Source: Nocardioides marmorisolisilvae (GTDB lineage: Bacteria > Actinomycetota > Actinomycetes > Propionibacteriales > Nocardioidaceae). Taken from it: 64,000 nucleotides of DNA. The notes beneath the pieces are model-generated. The model made no database searches, was not told the DNA's origin, and saw nothing but the letters and a program-made list of their open reading frames with translations. Position numbers and translations under genes: made by a program. The stretch lies in assembly GCF_031656915.1 (NCBI RefSeq), contig NZ_CP134227.1, forward strand, positions 1,674,001 to 1,738,000, written 5' to 3'. How positions within the stretch are numbered: the stretch's first letter is position 1; each line of letters begins with the position of its first letter. Positions 34,613 to 42,740 of this stretch are shown in pieces.

Positions 34613-36112
34613 TCAGCCGCAGCCCGACGCCTCCGGCAGGGGTGCAGGCACGCCGACCGCCGGCATCCCCAGCGCCACCCCCTGCGAGGGCACCCCCTCC
34701 GGTGTCTGACCCTGCCGAAGGGCCCATGCGTCCCCCGCCCGGGTACGGCGGACCGCGCGCACCGGTCCGTCGGCGACCAGGTGGTGCGGAGCGCCGTGGC
34801 TGACCTCGACCTCGACCACGTCACCGGGTCGCACATCGATCGTGCTGCCGTCGGCGGCGACGGGGGTGAAGTGCACCAGCCGGTTGTCGCGGGCGCGGCC
34901 GGACAGCCGGTGGGTGGCAGCGTCCTTGCGCCCCTCCCCCTCGGCGACCATCAGCTCCAGGGTCCTGCCCTCGAGCCGGCGGTTCTCGGCCCAGGAGATC
35001 TCGTTGACCAGCGCCACCAGCCGCTCATACCGCTCCTGGACGACCTCGGCCGGCACCTGGTCGGGCAGGTCGGCCGCCGGCGTACCGGGTCGCTTGGAGT
35101 ACTGGAAGGTGAACGCGCCGGCGAACCGCGCCTGCCGCACCACCTTCATCGTCTCGAGGAAGTCCTCCTCGGTCTCGCCGGGGAAGCCGACGATGATGTC
35201 GGTGGTGATCGCCGCATCGGGCATCGCCGCCCGCACCCGGTCGATGATGCCCAGGAACTTCTCCTGGCGATAGGAGCGACGCATCTCCTTGAGCAGCCGT
35301 GACGAGCCCGACTGCAGCGGCATGTGCAGCTGCGGCATCACGTTGGGTGTCTGCGCCATCGCCTCGATGACGTCGTCGGTGAACGACGAGGGGTGCGGGC
35401 TGGTGAAACGCACCCGCTCCAGGCCCTCGATGTCGCCGCAGGCGCGCAGCAGCCTGCTGAACGCCTGCCGGTCGCCGAACTCCACCCCGTACGTGTTCAC
35501 GTTCTGCCCGAGCAGGGTCACCTCGCTGACGCCCTCGGCGACGAGCGCCTCGATCTCCGCGAGGATCTCGCCCGGCCGCCGGTCCTTCTCCTTGCCCCGC
35601 AGTGCGGGCACGATGCAGAACGTGCAGCTGTTGTTGCAGCCGACGCTGATCGACACCCAGGCCGCGTAGGCCGACTCCCGCTTGGTCGGCAGCGTGCTCG
35701 GGAAGACCTCGAGGGACTCCAGGATCTCGATCTGCGCCTCGTCTGCGACCCGGGCCCGTTCGAGCAGCACCGGCAGCGACCCGATGTTGTGGGTGCCGAA
35801 GACCACGTCCACCCAGGGCGCCTTCGTCGTGATCGTGTCGCGGTCCTTCTGCGCCAGACAGCCACCCACCGCGATCTGCATGCCCGGCTGCTTCGCCTTG
35901 ACCGGCGCCAGATGGCCGAGGTTGCCGTAGAGCCGGTTGTCGGCGTTCTCCCGGACCGCGCAGGTGTTGAACACGACCACGTCGGCCTGGTCGCCCTGCG
36001 CCACCGGGGCATAGCCGGCGTCCTCGAGCAGACCGGAGATCCGTTCGGAGTCGTGGACGTTCATCTGGCACCCGTAGGTGCGGACCTCGTAGGTACGGAC
36101 AGCGCTGTTCAT
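34613..36112 (-). CDS. miaB: tRNA-2-methylthio-N6-dimethylallyladenosine synthase
   Basis: The 499-residue MiaB is a radical-SAM methylthiotransferase acting on i6A37 of tRNA. The N-terminal cluster uses Cys15, Cys51 and Cys85 (YGCQMN, NTCAVRE, GGCLAQK); the radical-SAM cluster uses Cys159, Cys163, Cys166 (GCNNSCTFC). A TRAM domain ends near residue 445. The last 45 residues are a variable Pro/Gly tail that includes the DNA repeat GACCCTG-CGAAGGG at 34708-34722. In relatives the gluABCD operon follows on the other side; here only its scar remains. Confidence 0.95.
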   Translation of the reverse strand: MNSAVRTYEVRTYGCQMNVHDSERISGLLEDAGYAPVAQGDQADVVVFNTCAVRENADNRLYGNLGHLAPVKAKQPGMQIAVGGCLAQKDRDTITTKAPWVDVVFGTHNIGSLPVLLERARVADEAQIEILESLEVFPSTLPTKRESAYAAWVSISVGCNNSCTFCIVPALRGKEKDRRPGEILAEIEALVAEGVSEVTLLGQNVNTYGVEFGDRQAFSRLLRACGDIEGLERVRFTSPHPSSFTDDVIEAMAQTPNVMPQLHMPLQSGSSRLLKEMRRSYRQEKFLGIIDRVRAAMPDAAITTDIIVGFPGETEEDFLETMKVVRQARFAGAFTFQYSKRPGTPAADLPDQVPAEVVQERYERLVALVNEISWAENRRLEGRTLELMVAEGEGRKDAATHRLSGRARDNRLVHFTPVAADGSTIDVRPGDVVEVEVSHGAPHHLVADGPVRAVRRTRAGDAWALRQGQTPEGVPSQGVALGMPAVGVPAPLPEASGCG

Positions 36113-36250
36113 GACCGGACAAGGGTACGTGGTGCCGACGCCGGCGCTCGCCGGTCGGGGCCCGCCACACTAGGCAACACAACAGCCACGATGCACGCGG
36201 CGCACGGGTCAGGGGGCATATCGGGTACGCACCCGGGAGGAATGTGCCGC

Positions 36251-36346
36251 ATGACGGACGCTGCGGGTCTCGTCGTTCTCACGGGCGTCGAGAAGAAGTA
36301 CGGCGAGCTGCATGCGCTGAAGGACAGCAGTGTGTGGTCGCACTGA
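36251..36346 (+). pseudogene. 5' remnant of a gluA-like amino-acid ABC ATPase gene
   Basis: ATG 36251, preceded by GGGAGGAA, opens 31 codons beginning GLVVLTGVEKKYGELHALKD, which matches the first strand of polar amino-acid/glutamate ABC ATPases. The frame then leaves the family and stops before the Walker A motif. The upstream miaB-gluA intergenic layout is intact, so this is the start of a deleted gene. Confidence 0.65.
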
Positions 36347-36357
36347 AGGACAGCTCA

Positions 36358-36551
36358 CTGGGCAGGGTCGCTGGATCTCGCTCTACCTCAACGACTATCT
36401 GATGGTCTTCGGCCCGATCGCGCTGATCTATGTGGTGACGAACAACGGCGTCTCAGCACTGGCCACCTGGCTCGAGCCGCGGCTCGCCCGTCCTGGCCGT
36501 GCAGCGGCAAGCGCCGTCGAGGATGTCGAGGCAGTGCTTCCCCAGGGCTGA
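36358..36551 (+). pseudogene. 3' remnant of an amino-acid ABC permease gene, gluD-like
   Basis: In a different frame from the gluA remnant, about 60 codons encode a last transmembrane helix (YLMVFGPIALIYVVTNNG) and the amphipathic tail ending WLEPRLARPGR, as at the C-terminus of glutamate ABC permeases. A 12-bp direct repeat CTGAAGGACAGC (36317-36328, 36343-36354) lies at the junction. Everything between is missing, about 3 kb if the ancestor had gluABCD. Confidence 0.5.
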
Positions 36552-36851
36552 TATGTGGGCCCTGTCTGTCAAGAGGGCAGGGTGAGGCGCCGCCGGCACT
36601 GGGTGTGCTGGCGGCGCCTCTCTTGGTCTGGGGCTGTGGTCGTCTTGTCGCAGCGTGTCGTTGTCGACGCGCGGTCGATGCTGATATGCGCGGGTTGGTT
36701 ACCGCAGGACGGCGTGCGGCAGGAGTGGTCGGCTTCTCTGAGGTCGAGCGTCACGAGCTTTTTCGTGGCTCACAGCCCAATCGCGGACGGGGTTCTCCTC
36801 GCGCTGCTCGTCAAGACGGTTGACGGGCCAGGCCAAGTCTTCGTAGGCCGG
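36552..36851. other. 300-bp gap: terminator, then non-coding flank of the IS110 element
   Basis: The left part holds a strong hairpin. From about 36621 to 36851 there is no credible gene; the DNA is presumably the 3' non-coding end of the IS110 element plus old flank. Short inverted repeats are CCGCA/TGCGG (36702-36719) and AAGAC/GTCTT (36813-36841). The element edge could not be placed. Confidence 0.45.
36584..36620 (+). terminator. terminator after the glu remnant
   Basis: GAGGCGCCGCCGGCAC (36584-36599) pairs with GTGCTGGCGGCGCCTC (36605-36620) over 16 positions with one G-T and a 5-nt loop. It lies 33 bp after the gluD-like stop and probably served the lost operon. Confidence 0.85.
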
Positions 36852-37931
36852 CTACTCCAATATGGCTAGTGACCAGCACCAGCCGGCTAGCTCACGCGCG
36901 ATCGCGGTGTTCGCGACGGTGTTCTTCTTGTGCCGGCGGGTGTAGCTGGCCCAGCGTTGGTTGAGTCGGGTGTTGCCCACGTGCGCGCGCACGCGTGCCG
37001 CTTCTGGGGCCTGTTCCCAGCGGGCTCGCAGGACCGCACCGACGGTGTAGCGGGGCTTGTGGTGCCAGGCGGCCTCGATCAGTAGCCGCCGGGCGTGGCT
37101 GTTGCCGGTCTTGGTGATCGAGCCCTGGCGGCGGGACTGGCCGCTGGAGTGCTCGGAAGGGACGAGTCCGAGGTAGGCGCCGATGCCGTTGGCGTTGAAT
37201 CGCTGCCAGTCACCGAGCTCGACGGCGAGCGCGAATCCGGTCAAGGTCGAGATACCGCGCAGGCAGCACAGTCGACGTGTCACGTCGGTGAACTCGCTGT
37301 CTGCGGCGACCTGGGCGATCAGCTTGTCGAGGCGATCGCGGCGCGCGACGGCGAACTCGATGGCCTCGAGGTCGGCCTCGTAGGCGCATCGGGTGCCCAG
37401 CTCCTCGAAGCGGATCCGATGCAGCCACCCATGGTGCTTGGCCGACCAGGTCTGCCCGCCGTAGTAGACGTGTCCGTGGCGCAGCAACAGCTTCGAGACC
37501 CGGTGCCGGGCGCGCATCAGATCGCCGCGGACGTCCTCACGGGCCCTGACAAGGTCGCGTGCCGATTCTTGGGAGATCGTCGGCACCCGGACGCTGGTCA
37601 CGTCGTCGTTGCGCAGCAGCTTGGCAAGTTGCAGCGCGTCACGGGCATCGGTCTTGACCCGATCACCAGCCGGACGAACGAGCTTGGACGGTGCCGCGAC
37701 CTCGCACCGCAGCCCGGCCGCAGCCAGCGCTCGGGCCAATCCGAACCCCGTCGGTCCTGCCTCGTAGGTGACCGCGACCGGACCGGGCAGACGAGCCAGC
37801 CATTCCAGGACGATCTCGTTCGAGGGGATCAGCCGTTCCTTGAACAGCTCGCCGGTCGTGGTGTCGATCGCCGTCGCGACGACCGACCGTGCATGCACAT
37901 CGAGTCCAACACTCGTACGCTCAGTGAACAC
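36852..37931 (-). CDS. IS110-family transposase
   Basis: The 359-residue enzyme has the N-terminal DEDD/RuvC-like domain (VGLDVHARSVVATAID; KTDARDALQLAKLLR) and the C-terminal Transposase_20 domain (LRGISTLTGFALAVELGDW; GNSHARRLLIEAAWHH with the catalytic-Ser region SSGQSRRQGS). GTG 37931 has AGGAGG upstream. It is full length without frameshift, so it may be active. IS110 enzymes use an element-encoded bridge RNA; none was proved here. Confidence 0.93.
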   Translation of the reverse strand: MFTERTSVGLDVHARSVVATAIDTTTGELFKERLIPSNEIVLEWLARLPGPVAVTYEAGPTGFGLARALAAAGLRCEVAAPSKLVRPAGDRVKTDARDALQLAKLLRNDDVTSVRVPTISQESARDLVRAREDVRGDLMRARHRVSKLLLRHGHVYYGGQTWSAKHHGWLHRIRFEELGTRCAYEADLEAIEFAVARRDRLDKLIAQVAADSEFTDVTRRLCCLRGISTLTGFALAVELGDWQRFNANGIGAYLGLVPSEHSSGQSRRQGSITKTGNSHARRLLIEAAWHHKPRYTVGAVLRARWEQAPEAARVRAHVGNTRLNQRWASYTRRHKKNTVANTAIARELAGWCWSLAILE

Positions 37932-38000
37932 CGGGGCCTCCTATGCCTGTGGATAGGTCGAGCAGGCCGCTCCTGCCCGATAACCCACGTTCATGCATGT
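36852..38000 (-). mobile_element. IS110-family insertion sequence (outer ends unresolved)
   Basis: A complete IS110 transposase with about 70-140 bp of non-coding leader marks an insertion sequence. IS110 elements lack simple terminal inverted repeats and make no clear target duplication, so the ends cannot be fixed by eye; the true element probably extends into 36621-36851 and possibly to about 38040. It lies between the glu operon scar and the mannosyltransferase gene. Confidence 0.75.
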
Positions 38001-38072
38001 GAGAGGCCCCGGCCCGCAACCCCCTCACGTCGAGGCGGTCACGTCATACCGTCTGACCCGCACGGGGCACCC

Positions 38073-39548
38073 TCACGACCGGACGAGACTCCGAGCGGGG
38101 TCGCCGGGCCGGTCGTCGCCCCGTCGCCGCCAGGCGGCCAGCGCCGCAGCCGGCGGGAGCAGGATCAGCGCCGACTGCACGGTCGTGTCCAGCCAGTCCA
38201 CGTGCAGCGACGGGTCGGCGAGCGCACCAAGCCCGAGCACCGCTCCGGCGGTGACGGCCGCGGAGGCCTGCTCCCGGCTCAACCGCACGCAGGCGAGCAG
38301 CGGCAGACACCACAAGAAGTACCAGTACTGCAGCACGGGACTGAGCAAGGTCGCGGCCAGCATCACCAGCGCCGTACCCCGCAGCGCCGGGATCGTCTCG
38401 GTCCGTGTCCGCACCAGCGTGCCGATGATGACCGCCCCCAGGAGAGCGACCGCACCGATGCGGATGATGGTGGAGGGATGCAGGTCGGTCAGCACGACGT
38501 GCCCCAGGTGGCCGAGGCCGCGCAGGCCCTCGTCGAGCAGGTGGCCGGTGTAGACACTCGGCGCGAGAAGGGTCCGTTCGTGGGCCGGGACCGCTAGCCC
38601 GTGCACCCAGCCGAAGCCGAGCCCGGAGGCGATCCCGATCGCGACGACGGTGCCGGCTCCGAGGACACCGACCTCGACGGTCCGCCGGAGCCGCTGCGAC
38701 AGCCGGGCCCCCGGATGCAGGGAGAGCAGCACCACGCCGAGCGCGACGAGGCCTCCCGGTGCCTTGACCGACGCGGCGACTCCGGCAAGCACAGCGGCCC
38801 AGGCCCAGTGCTCCCGGCGCGCGACAACGAGCGCGCAGAGCATCACCGCGGCCATCAGCAGGTCGTTGTGCAGTCCCCCGACACCGTGCGCGATCACCAG
38901 CGGGCTGGCCAGCACCAGCGCGGACGCGTCAGCCGGGTTGCGACCGCTTCGCGCCGCCAGCCTGGGCACCGCCCAGGCGAGCAGTCCGACCGCGCCCAAG
39001 GCGAGAAGCCGGTAGGCGATCAGCAGAACCCACGGGTCCGAGGTCAGCCGCGAGAACACCCCACCCCAGACCAGTGGCACCGGGCCGTAGGGCGAGACGG
39101 TGAACAGCCAGCCGTGCCAGACCGCCGAGCTCAACGGGCCGGGGAGCACCGCCGGCGGATAGATGTACGGCGACAGCCCGTGACCGTCGAGATAGCCGGT
39201 GGCCACGTAGCTCCAGCCGTCCCCGCTGAACAGCGGCGGCGCGCCCAGCAGTGGTATCACCCAGAGCGCGGTGACCTGCCGCACCCGACGTACGCCGTCG
39301 GGTCGGTCTGCGACGATCCTGCGCAGCCGCCACCACGACCAGGTCAGCAGCGCCAGACCCGCGAACGCGATTCCCATGCCCAGCGCGCGATGGACGGGCA
39401 GGCTGCGCAGCTGGTGCAGCACCGGGGTCTGCCGGACCCAGCTCGGGGTCGGCTCCGGTCCGTAGAGGAGGCCGCTGAAGAGGAGGAGGCCCGAGCCGGC
39501 GACCCCGTATGAAGCCACTCCTCGCACATCTTCACACTGGGCGGCCAA
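38073..39548 (-). CDS. polyprenol-phosphomannose-dependent alpha-1,6-mannosyltransferase, MptB type
   Basis: The 491-residue protein has about 12-13 membrane helices. Its first large outer loop contains SGDGWSYVATGYL and GLSPYIYPP, followed by SPYGPVPLVWGG and VIAHGVGGLHNDLLMA, all characteristic of the GT-C mannosyltransferases related to MptA/MptB that build lipomannan cores using polyprenyl-phosphomannose. TTG 39548 is the longest start; nearby GTG codons are equally possible. It stands alone beside the IS element, whose insertion left the stop codon intact. Confidence 0.82.
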   Translation of the reverse strand: MAAQCEDVRGVASYGVAGSGLLLFSGLLYGPEPTPSWVRQTPVLHQLRSLPVHRALGMGIAFAGLALLTWSWWRLRRIVADRPDGVRRVRQVTALWVIPLLGAPPLFSGDGWSYVATGYLDGHGLSPYIYPPAVLPGPLSSAVWHGWLFTVSPYGPVPLVWGGVFSRLTSDPWVLLIAYRLLALGAVGLLAWAVPRLAARSGRNPADASALVLASPLVIAHGVGGLHNDLLMAAVMLCALVVARREHWAWAAVLAGVAASVKAPGGLVALGVVLLSLHPGARLSQRLRRTVEVGVLGAGTVVAIGIASGLGFGWVHGLAVPAHERTLLAPSVYTGHLLDEGLRGLGHLGHVVLTDLHPSTIIRIGAVALLGAVIIGTLVRTRTETIPALRGTALVMLAATLLSPVLQYWYFLWCLPLLACVRLSREQASAAVTAGAVLGLGALADPSLHVDWLDTTVQSALILLPPAAALAAWRRRGDDRPGDPARSLVRS

Positions 39549-39680
39549 CCTTTCGCCGTCCTGAGCGCTTCCCGAGGATGTGCGAAGCCCGCGGCCCGTG
39601 GCCCACCTCGCTCAGGAGCTGCTCGAGGTCACCAAGGGGTTCGGCCTCTCGGTCGTGCGCGGGTGGTTCGAGAAGTCGGC

Positions 39681-40301
39681 TTACCCCTTGTCGACGTCGG
39701 CCGCACGCTGCAGGATCTCGGCCTCGCTGCGCACGGCCTTGGTGGTGGCGGGATCCATCAGTGGCTCGGTTCCCGGCTGCTGGAGATCGGTCTCGGTGGT
39801 GTCGGGGTTGGTTGCTCGCCCCGCGCCGGTGGTGCCGACCGGCGTCTGCACCTCCACATCCTCGCCGAACAGCTCAGCCTCGGCGTCCGCCTGCCACCGG
39901 TCGATGTCGGGCTCGCCTCCGACCCGGCCGTGCGCCGAGCGTCGGGAGGTGGCTGCCGGCTCGTGCTCGGCAGGCTCGGCCAGGTTGGGTGGCGGCGGCT
40001 CCGGTGCGGGCTCGGGGATCGGCGGCATCGGCGTCGGGCCGGGTGTCGGGTCCGGGGACGGGTCCGGACCGGGTACCGGAGAGGGCCCCGGTGTCGGTGT
40101 CGGCGTCGGGGGCGGTGCAGGCGGAGAGGTGGTGGCGGAGGACCAGGTGGGCCGTCCGTCATCGCCGCCTGCAGCGATCCGCACTACGGAGTACGCCGCT
40201 CCCTTGACCAGGCCGGCGGCGTACGACGCGCTGGCGACCGGGTGCCGGACCGCGTCGTACCCGGTCCTCGTCAGATGTCCGATGATTCGCGTGACTGCCA
40301 C
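39681..40301 (-). CDS. proline-rich hypothetical protein
   Basis: The 206-residue product has a basic N-terminal segment (VTRIIGHLTRTGYDAVRHP) with a weak hydrophobic stretch (SASYAAGLVKGAAYSVVRIA), then about 45 residues of Pro-Thr/Pro-Gly/Pro-Asp repeats and an acidic C-terminal third. No signal peptide or catalytic motif is seen. The first 45 residues could be an amphipathic membrane-associated helix. Function unknown. Confidence 0.6.
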   Translation of the reverse strand: MAVTRIIGHLTRTGYDAVRHPVASASYAAGLVKGAAYSVVRIAAGGDDGRPTWSSATTSPPAPPPTPTPTPGPSPVPGPDPSPDPTPGPTPMPPIPEPAPEPPPPNLAEPAEHEPAATSRRSAHGRVGGEPDIDRWQADAEAELFGEDVEVQTPVGTTGAGRATNPDTTETDLQQPGTEPLMDPATTKAVRSEAEILQRAADVDKG

Positions 40302-40381
40302 GGCTGCTCCTTCCGTCGTCTGCCCCGCTGGTGCCCGGGGGCGACGCGGAGCAAACGGTGGTCAGGACCAGCTGTGGTCGC

Positions 40382-40870
40382 TCACGTCGCTCCGGGCTTA
40401 TCGGTCACCCAGAGCCGGATCTCCCCCTCGATCACGGTGGCGCCGTCCTTGCGGACCCCGCGGACCCGCACCCGCAGGTCGCCGCCCGACTCGGACAGGG
40501 CGGCGCCGCCCCACTGCTCAGGGTCGGTCTCGGCGATGCAGGTGATGTCGGAGTCCGCCTTGGCGGTGTAGCTGACCTCCATCCCCTTCGGGATCCATCG
40601 CTTGTCGCTCGGGATCGACGCCTCGGCCAGCGCGCCCATCGCTGCTTCGAGCCCGTTGCACAGCGCGATCGCGTGCACGGTGCCGATGTGGTTCTGCACC
40701 CCGCGCCGCTTGCGGATCACCACTTCGGCGCGGTTCGGCTCGATCACGGTGAACAGTGGCCGGACCGACCAGAAGTACGGCGCCACCTGGCTGAACGCGA
40801 ACGAGAACACCCGATCGCCCACCACCGGGATCCGGTGCGCCTTGGCGTAGAGGTCGAGGACTTTGCTCAT
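40382..40870 (-). CDS. DUF4442 hotdog-fold protein
   Basis: The 162-residue product starts at ATG 40870. SFAFSQVAPYFWSVRPLFTVIEPNRAEVVIRKRRGVQNHIGTVHAIALCNGLEAAMGAL (read in parts) is the DUF4442/PaaI-like hotdog thioesterase pattern, with HIGTVHA as the likely active-site helix region. Such enzymes hydrolyse acyl-CoA or bind acyl groups. The acetyltransferase gene upstream on the same strand ends 10 bp before. Confidence 0.82.
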   Translation of the reverse strand: MSKVLDLYAKAHRIPVVGDRVFSFAFSQVAPYFWSVRPLFTVIEPNRAEVVIRKRRGVQNHIGTVHAIALCNGLEAAMGALAEASIPSDKRWIPKGMEVSYTAKADSDITCIAETDPEQWGGAALSESGGDLRVRVRGVRKDGATVIEGEIRLWVTDKPGAT

Positions 40871-40880
40871 GACAGGGACA

Positions 40881-41597
40881 TTACTTGCCGGTAACCGATC
40901 TGCCCATGACCCGGGCCACATCGATCGAGTGCCCGATGACCGTGTCCTGCCGGCCGCCCGGCCGGGCGGGATCGTGCGGCTCGTCGAACCAGACCCCCTC
41001 CGTGGCGCCGACCTTGCGGAGCACCCGCAGCGAACGATGGTTGCGATGGTCCGGGGCGGCGAACAGCTCCCCGGCGTCCGAGTACGCCGGAGTCACGATG
41101 TCGCGCAGCAGCACCCACAGCAGGCTCGTTCCCAGGCCCCGCCCGGCATACGCCGGCTCGCCGATCAGGTAGTCGAATCCGATCGCGTCGGGTCGTCCAC
41201 ACACCAGCCCGTAGTCGGGGTAGTCGGCGATCCGGTAGTCCTGCGCGAAGCCGACCGACCTGCCGTTCACCTCCCAGATCCACAGTCGGGTCGGGTCCTG
41301 GCCGCTCAGGGCGGGCCCGTAGTGGGCAGCGACCTCATCGGGGCTGCGGTCGTCGTCCCACCATCGGGCGACGTGCGCGGCGTTGACCCAGCGGACGAGC
41401 GAGGGGAGGTCGCCCTCGGTCATCGGCCGTACCGCGAACCGATGTTGCTCGTCGACCCCGAACACCAGCGGATCCCCGGATAGGTCGACGGCCAGCACCG
41501 GGCCGGACACCTGACCGAGCCGGGCGGCGGCCCGATCGGCGGCGACCGCCCACGACACGTCCGGGCCGACGTCCGCCCGGCGAAGTTCGAACCTCAC
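40881..41597 (-). CDS. GNAT acetyltransferase of the AAC(6')-Ib/IucB-like type
   Basis: GTG 41597 gives 238 residues. The C-terminal 180 residues match the Acetyltransf_8 group: FAVRPMTEGDLPSLVRWVNAAHVARWW, IGFDYLIGEPAYAGRGLGTSLL and APDHRNHRSLRVLRKVGA, each shown in part. Members acetylate aminoglycosides or hydroxylysine-type siderophore precursors. The first 55 residues are an extra N-terminal extension. Whether it gives drug resistance cannot be judged. Divergent from the SnoaL-like gene. Confidence 0.8.
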   Translation of the reverse strand: MRFELRRADVGPDVSWAVAADRAAARLGQVSGPVLAVDLSGDPLVFGVDEQHRFAVRPMTEGDLPSLVRWVNAAHVARWWDDDRSPDEVAAHYGPALSGQDPTRLWIWEVNGRSVGFAQDYRIADYPDYGLVCGRPDAIGFDYLIGEPAYAGRGLGTSLLWVLLRDIVTPAYSDAGELFAAPDHRNHRSLRVLRKVGATEGVWFDEPHDPARPGGRQDTVIGHSIDVARVMGRSVTGK

Positions 41598-41633
41598 CCG
41601 ACCATCTTGGCCAGGGATCGGCTCGCTGAACAC

Positions 41634-41648
41634 CAGAACACGTTCTAG
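41634..41648 (+). promoter_or_regulatory. KstR-like operator before the SnoaL-like gene
   Basis: CAGAACACGTTCTAG contains the palindrome AGAACACGTTCT and fits the KstR consensus TNNAACNNGTTNNA at all fixed positions except the first. A TAGCAT -10 (41646-41651) overlaps its right end and would place the transcript start near ATG 41658. KstR represses steroid/cholesterol breakdown genes in mycobacteria and relatives. Confidence 0.6.
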
Positions 41649-41657
41649 CATGTGCCG

Positions 41658-42143
41658 ATGCAGCGAGCCGAGCTCCAGGACGCGTTCGACCATTACGTCG
41701 GCACCGTCGGGCAGATCGCTGCCTGCGGCGACTGGTCCGGGTTTGCGGACCTCTTCACCGAGGACGCGACCTACTGCGAGCACGCGTACGGCGACTTCCG
41801 GGGCCGTGAGCAGATCCGTCCGTGGATCGTGCGCACCATGACCACCTTCCCCGGCAACCAGATGGTCGCCTTCCCGCCGGCCTGGGCGGTGCTGGACCCC
41901 GACGGCCGACGGGTGGTCTGCGAGATCCGGAACCTGATGCGCGACCCCGGTGACGGGTCGGTGCACGAAGCGTCCAACATCACCATCCTCAGCTATGCCT
42001 GCGACGGGCTGTGGTCGCGCGAGGAGGACGTCTACAACCCGCAGAGGTTCGCCGACATGGTCCGTCGGTGGGCCGTGGTCGCCCGCGACCACGGCACCCT
42101 GGACGCCGCCGGCGCGGTGATGCTCGACGCACTCGGCGGCTGA
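41658..42143 (+). CDS. SnoaL-like (NTF2-fold) protein
   Basis: Starting at ATG 41658 gives 161 residues (GTG 41652 adds two). The sequence has the NTF2/SnoaL pattern: an early acidic FADLFTEDATYCEHAYGDFRGREQI loop (shown in part), then alternating strands. Such domains act as isomerases, cyclases or dehydratases on steroids and polyketides, or simply as binding domains. The KstR-like site 10 bp upstream hints at steroid metabolism. No other steroid gene is nearby. Confidence 0.78.
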   Translation: MQRAELQDAFDHYVGTVGQIAACGDWSGFADLFTEDATYCEHAYGDFRGREQIRPWIVRTMTTFPGNQMVAFPPAWAVLDPDGRRVVCEIRNLMRDPGDGSVHEASNITILSYACDGLWSREEDVYNPQRFADMVRRWAVVARDHGTLDAAGAVMLDALGG

Positions 42144-42152
42144 GCGGGCCCG

Positions 42153-42698
42153 TCAGGGGGTGATGTGCTCCGGGTCGGCCAAATCGACATCGAGCTCCTC
42201 GCGCACCACCCGGTAGGCCACCGCCGAGGAGTGCCCCTTGCGAGCCAGCATCCCGACCAGGCGGCGCACAGCCTTCTCTCGATCGAGCGTCTGCACGGAC
42301 CTGAGCTTGCGACGCACCTGCTCGCGAGCCGCCCCGACCTCGTCATCGTCGTCGACGTCGCCCAGCGCCTCGCCCATCACCTCGGCGTCGACGCCCTTGC
42401 GGCGCAGCTCCTGCGCCAGGGCTCGGCGGGCCAGGCCGCGTCCGGTCTGCCGCTGCTGGATCCAGTCACGGGCGAAGGCGGCGTCGTCGATCAGGCCGAC
42501 CTCCTCGAACCTGTTCAGCAGCGGCTCGGCCACGTCGTCGGGCACGTTCTTCTGCGCGAGCTTCTTGGCCAGCTCGGCGCGGGTCCGGGCTCTGCCGGTG
42601 AGCTGGTCGAGCAGGATCTTGCGCGCCACCGACTCCTGGTCCGGCTCGGGCCCGAGGTCCCGGTCCGGAGCCGGCTCGGTCGAGCGTTCAGCGCCCAT
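42153..42698 (-). CDS. recX: regulatory protein RecX
   Basis: RecX binds RecA filaments and limits RecA activity. The 181-residue product has three-helix repeats typical of the family (RTRAELAKKLAQKNVPDDVAEPLLNRFEEVGLIDDAAFARDWI in parts) plus a conserved end with GHSSAVAYRVVREEL. It lies 42 bp after recA on the same strand, so co-expression is likely. Confidence 0.93.
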   Translation of the reverse strand: MGAERSTEPAPDRDLGPEPDQESVARKILLDQLTGRARTRAELAKKLAQKNVPDDVAEPLLNRFEEVGLIDDAAFARDWIQQRQTGRGLARRALAQELRRKGVDAEVMGEALGDVDDDDEVGAAREQVRRKLRSVQTLDREKAVRRLVGMLARKGHSSAVAYRVVREELDVDLADPEHITP

Positions 42699-42740
42699 GG
42701 CTCCTCCTCCTGCGGGTCGCGACCCAGCGACCTGCCGGGA

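Noticed and set aside
36555-36869. Plus-strand open frames of 60-104 codons beside the IS110 element
   Set aside because: They cross the terminator hairpin, have no ribosome site or family, and lie in presumed IS flank.
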